This document shows, one piece after another, positions 1 through 5,728 of a DNA stretch of 6,886 nucleotides; the stretch's first letter is position 1, and every line of letters begins with the position of its first letter. Source of the stretch: an uncultured Longilinea sp. (GTDB lineage Bacteria > Chloroflexota > Anaerolineae > Anaerolineales > Anaerolineaceae). The notes beneath the pieces are model-generated. The model was given only the letters and a program-made list of their open reading frames with translations, had not been told where the DNA came from and searched no databases. The stretch lies in assembly GCA_937863945.1 (NCBI GenBank), contig CALMIB010000305.1:1-6886 (forward strand). The letters run 5' to 3'. Both the position numbers and the translations under genes were made by a program.

Positions 1-1089
1 GATTTCCGCGGCGACCCGGCGGCAGCTTTGCTGGAAGTGTTGGACCCGGAGCAGAATTTCGCCTTTTCAGATCATTACATTGAAATGCCATTCGATTTAT
101 CCAGGGTCATGTTCATCACCACGGCCAACAGCCTGGGCTCCATTCCGCCGGCGCTGCTGGATCGCATGGAAGTGCTGGAATTCCCCGGGTACATTGAGGA
201 GGAGAAACTTGAAATTTCCCGCCGGTTCCTGATCCCGCGCCAGATCGATGAAAGCGGTTTGAGTGATGAAAAGATCGTCTTTGAAGATGCGGCACTGCGG
301 AAAATTATCCGCGAATATACCTACGAAGCGGGTGTGCGCAACCTGGAACGCGAAATCGGGCGTATGTATCGCAAAGTGGCCCGCTTGAAATCTGAAAAAA
401 AGCATTATCCCTCCCGCCTGACAGCTTCCATGGTAGAAAAGTTTCTCGGGCCGCCGGAATTCTTCATGACTGAGGCGGAACGCCAGGATGAGGTGGGTGT
501 GGCGACGGCCATGGCATGGACCGAAAACGGCGGTGAGATTATGCCGGTGGAAGTGCTTATCCTGGAGGGCAAGGGCAATCTGCAAATCACCGGCCAGATT
601 GGCGATGTGATGCAAGAGTCTGCCCATGCCGCGCTTTCATACCTGAAGTCACGCTCGGAAGAGCTTCAACTTGAAAGCGATATATACGAACAACTGGATG
701 TGCATATCCACATTCCGGAAGGTGCGATCCCTAAGGACGGTCCCAGCGCGGGCATCACGATCGCCACGGCTTTGATTTCCGCGTTTACCAACCGGAAAGT
801 ATACAAAGAAGTGGGTATGACCGGAGAAATCACCCTGCGCGGTAAGGTGTTGCCGGTGGGCGGCGTGCGCGAAAAGGTATTATCTGCGCATCGCGCTGGT
901 TTGAAAACGATCATGCTGCCGGCCCGTAACCTGAAAGACCTGATCGATATCCCCAAAAAGGTGCTGACCGATTTAAAGATTATCCCGGTGGAGCACATGG
1001 ACGAGGTGCTCGGAATAGCGCTGTATCCGCCGCAATCTGAACCGCCCCGCTGGAAACGCCTGAAAGATGAACCGGTCGAAGAAGAATAG
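1..1089 (+). CDS. lon: ATP-dependent Lon protease (LonA), C-terminal part; 5' end beyond the window
   Basis: LonA unfolds damaged or regulatory proteins with a AAA+ motor and degrades them in the cytoplasm with a fused Ser-Lys protease. The frame is open from base 1, beginning DFRGDPAAALLEVLDPEQN, which in LonA lies just after the Walker B segment. Walker A, Walker B and the N-terminal substrate-binding domain are therefore outside the window. Of 362 visible residues, 1-60 hold the end of the large AAA+ domain, with the sensor-1 Asn at residue 43 (TTANS) and the arginine-finger Arg at 55 (LLDRMEV). Residues 60-140 are the helical lid, with the sensor-2 Arg near 113 (AGVRNLEREIG). Residues from about 150 are the protease domain. 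The catalytic Ser is residue 249 (PKDGPSAG, codon 745-747) and the catalytic Lys is residue 292 (GGVREK, codon 874-876). Their spacing of 43 matches E. coli Ser679/Lys722. The acidic tail ends in EEE. Nothing looks broken. The gene converges on the minus-strand set and ends at a hairpin terminator. Confidence 0.97.
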   Translation, partial: DFRGDPAAALLEVLDPEQNFAFSDHYIEMPFDLSRVMFITTANSLGSIPPALLDRMEVLEFPGYIEEEKLEISRRFLIPRQIDESGLSDEKIVFEDAALRKIIREYTYEAGVRNLEREIGRMYRKVARLKSEKKHYPSRLTASMVEKFLGPPEFFMTEAERQDEVGVATAMAWTENGGEIMPVEVLILEGKGNLQITGQIGDVMQESAHAALSYLKSRSEELQLESDIYEQLDVHIHIPEGAIPKDGPSAGITIATALISAFTNRKVYKEVGMTGEITLRGKVLPVGGVREKVLSAHRAGLKTIMLPARNLKDLIDIPKKVLTDLKIIPVEHMDEVLGIALYPPQSEPPRWKRLKDEPVEEE

Positions 1090-1135
1090 TTGCAATCCTG
1101 CTTCGCCGCATCATATTTCGTATCCAAATTTGAAA

Positions 1136-1164
1136 AAGCGGCAGGTCTGCGTGACCTGCCGTTT
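1136..1164. terminator. Bidirectional intrinsic terminator between convergent lon and the coiled-coil gene
   Basis: A perfect 8-bp inverted repeat, GGCAGGTC (1140-1147) and GACCTGCC (1153-1160), encloses a 5-nt loop (TGCGT). The stem can extend outward to about 12 bp (1136-1147 with 1153-1164), including one G-U pair. Read on the minus strand the stem is followed by GCTTTTTC, a good U-tract. Read on the plus strand it is followed by the weaker GTTTGATT. It lies 46 nt after the lon stop and 16 nt after the stop of the minus-strand gene, so it probably ends both transcripts, more efficiently for the minus-strand one. This is read from sequence only; no folding energy was computed. Confidence 0.8.
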
Positions 1165-1180
1165 GATTGATTCCGCGGAA

Positions 1181-1651
1181 TTATTCTTTGGGCTGTTGGG
1201 CCAGCAATTTTTCCGATTGCAGGGTCTGAATGCCGTTGTTTACCTGGCTGGTCAGCCGCTCCAATTCCTTCAGTAAATTGGAGAGGGAAGTCTGAACATA
1301 GTCATCTGCCTCACGGCGCGTCAATTCTGCTTCAGCCCGTGCCTGGGCGATGATCTGTTCCGCGCGTACCTGGGCGGCCTGTACGATTGGATCGCGATCG
1401 ACCACCTGGTCGGCCCGGTCGCGAGCCAGTTGAACGGTCCGTGAGGCTTCTTCCTGTGCCTGGGCAAGCAGACGGTCGCGGTTGGCCAGCAATTGCTGGG
1501 CTTTTTTGATTTCTTCCGGGATGGAAACACGCATCTGATCGATCAGATCCAACATCCGATCCTCATCCACGATCACGCTGTGGGTAAACCAGATTGGCCT
1601 GCTTTCGTTGAATAGTTCTTCCAGTCGATCAACAAGATGCAAAATGTCCAT
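1181..1651 (-). CDS. Small coiled-coil protein of the coaD-neighbour family (DivIVA/SepIVA-like or ATP-synthase-b-like), function unknown
   Basis: This is a 156-residue soluble protein with no signal peptide or membrane segment. Residues 1-20 (MDILHLVDRLEELFNES) form an amphipathic helix. A short hydrophobic stretch follows at about 20-30, then helical segments around 31-44. Residues about 45-115 form a long Ala/Glu/Gln/Arg-rich helix with heptad-like spacing (AQAQEEASRTVQLARDRAD), which predicts a coiled coil. A final helix is near 118-150. Proteins with this layout sit next to coaD in many Gram-positive and Chloroflexota genomes and are often annotated as ATPase, ATP synthase subunit B-like or cell-division initiation protein. 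Mycobacterial SepIVA is a possible functional relative, but I infer that from layout only. The start is supported by GGAGGA at 1661-1656, 4 nt before the ATG. It is the last gene of the minus-strand set, 56 nt after coaD. A real F-type ATP synthase b subunit is unlikely because there is no N-terminal membrane helix and no atp genes are nearby. Confidence 0.85.
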   Translation of the reverse strand: MDILHLVDRLEELFNESRPIWFTHSVIVDEDRMLDLIDQMRVSIPEEIKKAQQLLANRDRLLAQAQEEASRTVQLARDRADQVVDRDPIVQAAQVRAEQIIAQARAEAELTRREADDYVQTSLSNLLKELERLTSQVNNGIQTLQSEKLLAQQPKE

Positions 1652-1707
1652 ACAATCCTCCGCGCAAATTCAGTCAACCACAGGTTGCAATTTTCGAGCC
1701 AGGATGC

Positions 1708-2232
1708 TTAATCCCTTAGCGAGGTAACGTGCATTGTCTGATGAGAATCGCCTAATTCGTCAAACCGGTTCTTCAGAGCCACCGCGACCTGAGGCGGAAC
1801 CATGCTGGTGACGTCGCCGCCCAGTGAAGCGATCTCGCGTACGGTTGTCGAGGACATGAACGTGTGCTGCTCGCTGGTGATCAGGGCGACCACCTCAATT
1901 TCCGGCAGCAGGCGGTGGTTTGCAAGCGCCATGCGGAATTCCTGTTCAAAATCTGAAAACACACGCAACCCACGCACAATTACCTGCGCATGGACGGAGC
2001 GCGCAAATTCCACCGTCAGCCCGCTGTAGCCCATCACGCGGATTTTCGGTTCGCCGGTGAAGGTTTGCCGGACGAGGTGGAGACGCTCCTCCGGAGTAAA
2101 TACCAGGTTCTTAAGCGGCTTATCATAAACCGCGATGATCAGTTCATCGAAAAGCCGGCTTGCCCGGCGGGCAATATCGATATGGCCGTAATGGATCGGA
2201 TCAAACGTGCCCGGAAAAATTGCTCTCACCAT
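1708..2232 (-). CDS. coaD: Phosphopantetheine adenylyltransferase (PPAT)
   Basis: CoaD transfers AMP from ATP to 4'-phosphopantetheine, giving dephospho-CoA and pyrophosphate, the penultimate step of coenzyme A synthesis in the cytoplasm. The 174-residue protein shows the nucleotidyltransferase signatures: FPGTFDPIHYGH at residues 6-17 with the HxGH motif at 14-17, the phosphopantetheine-side segment DKPLKNLVFTPEER at 37-50, RGLR at 87-90 followed by DFEQE, and the C-terminal nucleotide motif MSSTTVREIA at 126-135. The frame is open 57 nt further upstream, into recG, but the ATG at 2232 is chosen because it starts the family's usual N-terminus and has an AGGAGG 8 nt before it. The family is usually about 160 residues. 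The extra dozen or so residues at the end (ending HVTSLRD) are a polar tail with no recognised motif. The gene lies 16 nt after recG and is almost certainly cotranscribed with it. Confidence 0.97.
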   Translation of the reverse strand: MVRAIFPGTFDPIHYGHIDIARRASRLFDELIIAVYDKPLKNLVFTPEERLHLVRQTFTGEPKIRVMGYSGLTVEFARSVHAQVIVRGLRVFSDFEQEFRMALANHRLLPEIEVVALITSEQHTFMSSTTVREIASLGGDVTSMVPPQVAVALKNRFDELGDSHQTMHVTSLRD

Positions 2233-2239
2233 TTTGATG

Positions 2240-2246
2240 CCCTCCT
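2240..2246 (-). promoter_or_regulatory. Shine-Dalgarno site that fixes the coaD start
   Basis: On the minus strand the 16-nt recG-coaD gap reads GCAGGAGGGCATCAAA and is followed directly by ATG. AGGAGGG lies 7 nt before that ATG and just after the recG stop codon TAG (2251-2249). It argues against the longer coaD frame that starts at 2289 inside recG. Confidence 0.85.
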
Positions 2247-2248
2247 GC

Positions 2249-4777
2249 CTAACTGACGTCTCCGCGGCCGTTGCCCCAAAAGTGCGCAATTTCTGATTTC
2301 AAAGCCTGATTCTGCGGTTGGATTAACTCAGGATCCTGCATGAAGAGCAATTGGGCCAGTTGGCGGGCCTTTTCAATCAACCGCACGTTGGTCAGGGAAG
2401 CCATGCGCAGTTCGGAGAAGCCAGCCTGCCGTGTGCCCAGGAAGTCGCCCGGACCGCGTTGTTGCAGGTCGCGTTCGGCCAGGACAAAACCGTCGTTTGA
2501 TTCCACCATCGCCTGCAGGCGTTCATTTTCTGAGGATTCGTCCGTTTCAGGAATGAGCAGGCAGTAGGATTGCGCTTCCCCGCGGCCAACGCGGCCGCGG
2601 AATTGATGCAACTGAGCCAGGCCAAAGCGATTGGCGCTTTCGATGAGCATCACCGTTGCGTTGGGCACGTCCACCCCCACTTCCACTACCGAGGTGGAAA
2701 CCAGGATGTCGGTCTCATGGTTGCGGAAGCGGCGCATCACGGCATCCTTCTCTTCCGGCGTCAGGCGGCCATGTAATAGGCCAATGGCGTGATGGGGGAA
2801 CACTTCCGCCTGCAAACGGGCGTGTTCTTCGACCGCGGCTTTGCTTTCATCATCCCGTTCGCCTTTTTCGACGAGGGGATAGATGATAAACGCCTGGTAC
2901 CCGGCATTCACCTGCGAGCGAATGAGCTGATAGCCGCGTTCACGCTCAAGCGGCATGAGGATGTGCGTTTCAATGGGCCGGCGGCCGACCGGCATCTGGT
3001 CGATCACCGTCAGATCAAGATCGCCATACACCGTGAGCGCAAGCGAGCGCGGGATGGGCGTGGCGGTCATCACCAGCAGATGCGGATTTTCACCTTTGCT
3101 GCGAAGGGCTGCCCGCTGCGCCACACCGAACCGGTGTTGCTCATCGATGACCGCAAGTTGAAGCCGCTGAAAGTTGACCGGCTCTTCAATCAAGGCGTGG
3201 GTTCCGACCAGGAACTTGATCTGCCCATCAGCAAGGCCGCTGAGGATTTCGTCGCGCTCGGCCGGAGGAGTATCGCCAATGAGCAGGCGGATCTCTGAGG
3301 GTTTAAAGGGTTTGCCCGGATCAGGCTCTTCGGAGCATAATAATTTTTGTAACGAACGATAATGCTGCTCGGCCAGGATGCTGGTGGGGGCCATCAGCGC
3401 GGATTGTGCGCCTTCGCGGGCGATGATCGCCATCGCCAACGCCGCGATGATTGTTTTCCCTGAGCCCACGTCGCCCTGCAAGAGGCGTTCCATCGGCCTG
3501 CCGGAGGAAAGATCGCTCTGGATGTCGCTCAGCGCGTGGTGCTGCGCTTCGGTCAGTGCAAATGGCAAGCCTGCTTCAATTTGCGCCAGCCACTCGGAAG
3601 GCGCTGCAAACACCTGCCCCACCGCTGACTGCCAGGACTGTTTCTGGCTGAGGACGCCCATCTGTAACATAAAGATTTCATCGAAAGCGAGACGTTCTCG
3701 CGCTGCTTCCAGTTTGGCCTGGTTTTCGGGAAAATGGATCTGCGCCAGCGCGGTGGAGAGCGGTACCAGACCACCTGATTCGCGGATACTGGTGGGCAAA
3801 TAATCACCGTGGCGCGGCGCCCAGAAGGAAGCCACCTGGTAAATGGCTTTGCGGAGTTGCTTTTGCGAGATCCCGGCCGTGAGCGGATAAACCGGGACGA
3901 TCCGGTTGGTGTGCAGGTGCTCCTGTTCAAGGTATTCCCATTCGGGGCTGTTCATCACCAGCCGCCCCAGGTACATTTCAACCTTTCCGGACAGGACAAT
4001 TTGCGTGCCGGCGGGCAGCCGGCTGGCAAGCCAGGGTTGATTGAACCACGTGACGCGCAGTACACCGGTGCCATCGTCCAGAATCGCTTCGGTGATCTCG
4101 CGTTTTCCGCCATGCAGGCTGCGGTTGTCCACACGCTTGACGGCGGCAAGGATGGTTACCACTTCACCGACTGAGAGCCGGTTGATGGGTTTCATTTTTG
4201 AATAATCATCATACCGGCGCGGGTAGTAATGCAGCAAGTCATCCAGCGTGTTTATGCCGATGGTGGACAGGATTTTGGCGTTTGAAGGTCCAATTCCCTG
4301 TAAGACGCTCACGGGGGCATTTAGCCCCTGTTCCAGTGCATCGTTGGAAGGCGGCGGAGCCGGTGGAACCCTGGGCGGTTGTGGAGACACTGGCCGGCTT
4401 TGCCGGTCGGAAGGCTGTCCATTGCGAGAGGATTGGGAGGCGTTTCCCGGCTGTCTCGACCGATCCGACTGTGGGGTCGGCCGGGCTGGTTGCGGCCGGG
4501 GTGACGCGGGATTCTGGCGGGGCAGCTTGCTCACCCCGTCCAGCAATTGATTCAGCTCATTTACCAGGCGTTGGCGCCCGTCGGTTTCTTCCTTTGGGTA
4601 GGTGCGCAGCCGTTCGAGGATCGCCTGCAATGATTCTTCCGCGATTGTGCTGGCTCTCGCTTCAGGTTCCCACCAGGGGATGATCTTATCCAGGCCACCA
4701 ACAACAGCCCGGTTGTCATATCCGCGTTCGGATTCCAATCGAATGTAGCGTTGTAATTTTTCAAACGGTGAGGGCAT
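2249..4777 (-). CDS. recG: ATP-dependent DNA helicase RecG with a long N-terminal extension
   Basis: RecG is a superfamily 2 double-strand DNA translocase that reverses stalled replication forks and branch-migrates Holliday and D- or R-loop junctions. The protein has 842 residues, against roughly 680-700 for E. coli-type RecG. Residues 1-85 are a charged, mostly helical extension (FEKLQRYIRLESERGYDN). Residues about 86-146 are a Pro/Ser/Gln/Arg-rich, probably disordered linker. The usual RecG begins at about 154 with a helix-hairpin-helix-like segment (LQGIGPSNAKIL), then the OB-fold wedge domain at about 200-290. Helicase motifs are complete: Walker A GDVGSGKT 435-442, motif II DEQH 545-548, TATP 571-574, and motif VI QFRGRVGRG 725-733. 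The TRG translocation motif is at about 767-795 (ERDLQQRGPGDFLGTRQAGF). The start at 4777 is the only one that includes the conserved-looking N-terminus; its SD is weak (AAGG about 12 nt upstream). A TAAAAT (4789-4784) could be a -10 box, but no good -35 is seen. It follows the degV-like gene by 78 nt. Confidence 0.97.
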   Translation of the reverse strand: MPSPFEKLQRYIRLESERGYDNRAVVGGLDKIIPWWEPEARASTIAEESLQAILERLRTYPKEETDGRQRLVNELNQLLDGVSKLPRQNPASPRPQPARPTPQSDRSRQPGNASQSSRNGQPSDRQSRPVSPQPPRVPPAPPPSNDALEQGLNAPVSVLQGIGPSNAKILSTIGINTLDDLLHYYPRRYDDYSKMKPINRLSVGEVVTILAAVKRVDNRSLHGGKREITEAILDDGTGVLRVTWFNQPWLASRLPAGTQIVLSGKVEMYLGRLVMNSPEWEYLEQEHLHTNRIVPVYPLTAGISQKQLRKAIYQVASFWAPRHGDYLPTSIRESGGLVPLSTALAQIHFPENQAKLEAARERLAFDEIFMLQMGVLSQKQSWQSAVGQVFAAPSEWLAQIEAGLPFALTEAQHHALSDIQSDLSSGRPMERLLQGDVGSGKTIIAALAMAIIAREGAQSALMAPTSILAEQHYRSLQKLLCSEEPDPGKPFKPSEIRLLIGDTPPAERDEILSGLADGQIKFLVGTHALIEEPVNFQRLQLAVIDEQHRFGVAQRAALRSKGENPHLLVMTATPIPRSLALTVYGDLDLTVIDQMPVGRRPIETHILMPLERERGYQLIRSQVNAGYQAFIIYPLVEKGERDDESKAAVEEHARLQAEVFPHHAIGLLHGRLTPEEKDAVMRRFRNHETDILVSTSVVEVGVDVPNATVMLIESANRFGLAQLHQFRGRVGRGEAQSYCLLIPETDESSENERLQAMVESNDGFVLAERDLQQRGPGDFLGTRQAGFSELRMASLTNVRLIEKARQLAQLLFMQDPELIQPQNQALKSEIAHFWGNGRGDVS

Positions 4778-4855
4778 GAACTTATTTTACCTTAAAGTTC
4801 ATTCATTGCCCTGTTTGGAAGAAAAATTCCCGGGTTTTCATCGGCATTTCAGCGT

Positions 4856-5725
4856 TCAAGGCAGCGAATTGTTACCGGAGAGTGATTCGATTGCAAACAA
4901 GCCTACACACTTTGGCCCAAATAATGTCACCAGGGGTAAATTAAGCAAGTGCTCAATGTAGTGAGCGGATGAATAGCTGTCTTCCGCGTGCTGGCGCAAT
5001 TGGCGCAGGTCCGGGTTGCTAAATGAACCGTTTTGCAGCAGGGCGATATAGTCCAATTCGTCAAACTCATCTATAAACTCCTGAAAAAAAACCAGAACAG
5101 CGTGGTAGTTGCGCATTTTTTCCAGGGGCGAGAGTTTGCCTTCCTCCAGGGAGAATATCGGCAGCAAGCCCAGGAATTCACCCACCGCAGCCTGGCTCGG
5201 TTCAATAAAACCGGCGTTAGAAAGGTAGGTCAATCCCGGTGTACAAAGAAGCGTGTAGATGTGCGGTATGCGGTGGCGGATGCTTCTTTCCACCTCTGCC
5301 ATCGGCCGGCCCTCGTCAAGCAAGTTGGCAGCCATTTGCACCAGAATACCCAGTCCTACCGAGATGGTTTCTGAATCGATGACCGTGATGACCGACCGGC
5401 CTTGAGTTTCTTTGGCTGCGGCCATCGCATTCTTAACGGCCTCCGACAGATGGGAGGACATCAAGATCACCAGGATGTCATCAAAATCCTGGCTCAGGTT
5501 GCCCAGGATCTCTTGAAACTCAGAAACGGACGGCGCAATCAGCCGAGGATTTGAACCGGGACCTGTGGAATGAGGGAATTGACTGAGTTTAAGATCCCTT
5601 CCCGCGGGGTGCACCTGGCCGTTCAGGCGGATATCGTGCGCCAAAATTCGAACCAATCCCCGCCCGGGAAAGGTTGGGATTGGAAATTGGGCTGAATTAT
5701 CTGTCAGAATGCAGGCAGACCGCAT
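4856..5725 (-). CDS. DegV family protein, probable fatty-acid-binding subunit (FakB-like) of a fatty-acid kinase, divergent
   Basis: DegV/FakB proteins bind one fatty acid in a buried pocket and present its carboxylate to the kinase FakA, giving acyl-phosphate for lipid synthesis. The 289-residue length fits the family. Recognisable segments are ILTDNSAQFP at 6-15 (family TDSxxDLP), LMSSHLSEAVKNA at 88-100 (family iSSxLSGTyqSA), VIDSETISVGLG at 115-126, and TYLSNAGFIEPSQAAVGEFL at 166-185 (family LeyLkkgGRI). Departures are visible: the TSQPSP segment reads IAPSVSEF (63-70), the SGTYQSA core is SEAVKNA, the Arg of GGRI is Phe (AGFI), and the C-terminal HxGPG motif is replaced by FGPKC (269-273). 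The family call is firm because of fold-wide similarity and direct linkage to fakA; which ligand it binds is not evident. The ATG lies 3 nt after the fakA stop and has no visible Shine-Dalgarno sequence, so translation is probably coupled to fakA. There is no signal peptide. Confidence 0.9.
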   Translation of the reverse strand: MRSACILTDNSAQFPIPTFPGRGLVRILAHDIRLNGQVHPAGRDLKLSQFPHSTGPGSNPRLIAPSVSEFQEILGNLSQDFDDILVILMSSHLSEAVKNAMAAAKETQGRSVITVIDSETISVGLGILVQMAANLLDEGRPMAEVERSIRHRIPHIYTLLCTPGLTYLSNAGFIEPSQAAVGEFLGLLPIFSLEEGKLSPLEKMRNYHAVLVFFQEFIDEFDELDYIALLQNGSFSNPDLRQLRQHAEDSYSSAHYIEHLLNLPLVTLFGPKCVGLFAIESLSGNNSLP

Positions 5726-5728
5726 AGT

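Noticed and set aside
97..627. Long open frame on the minus strand opposite lon (about 176 codons), and another at 666-1127
   Set aside because: They lie fully antisense to clear Lon catalytic sequence. Their translations are His/Arg/Phe-rich with no recognisable motif, as expected for shadow frames.
1171..1180. Perfect 10-bp palindrome TTCCGCGGAA next to the stop codon of the coiled-coil gene, considered as an operator
   Set aside because: It is a single short copy at the 3' end of a gene, with no promoter nearby; it could easily occur by chance.
1181..1651. ATP synthase subunit b (atpF)
   Set aside because: There is no N-terminal membrane helix and no neighbouring atp genes; the similarity is only coiled-coil composition.
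1675..1687. Small hairpin CAACC-ACA-GGTTG in the gap between coaD and the coiled-coil gene, considered as a terminator
   Set aside because: The stem is only 5 bp and no T-run follows it in the direction of coaD transcription.
2233..2289. Longer coaD start at 2289 giving 19 extra residues
   Set aside because: It would overlap the end of recG. The extra residues do not resemble a PPAT N-terminus, and a strong SD sits before the ATG at 2232.
2789..3298. Plus-strand open frame of 169 codons opposite recG, with others at 3378-3803, 3809-4174 and 4198-4683
   Set aside because: All are opposite conserved RecG helicase motifs, show no family resemblance and reflect codon bias of the real gene.
4340..4522. 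Low-complexity stretch in recG, considered as a frameshift or as two separate genes
   Set aside because: The frame stays open throughout, no stop or new SD precedes the RecG core, and the composition fits a disordered linker.
4784..4812. Possible promoter for recG: TAAAAT at 4789-4784 on the minus strand
   Set aside because: No -35-like hexamer occurs at 16-18 nt, there is no extended -10 TG, and the implied transcription start would fall at the ATG itself. It may still be real but is not supported enough to list.
4815..4845. CCCGGG flanked by A/T runs after the degV gene, considered as a terminator
   Set aside because: The CCCGGG core has no loop, and no stable stem followed by a T-run can be drawn.
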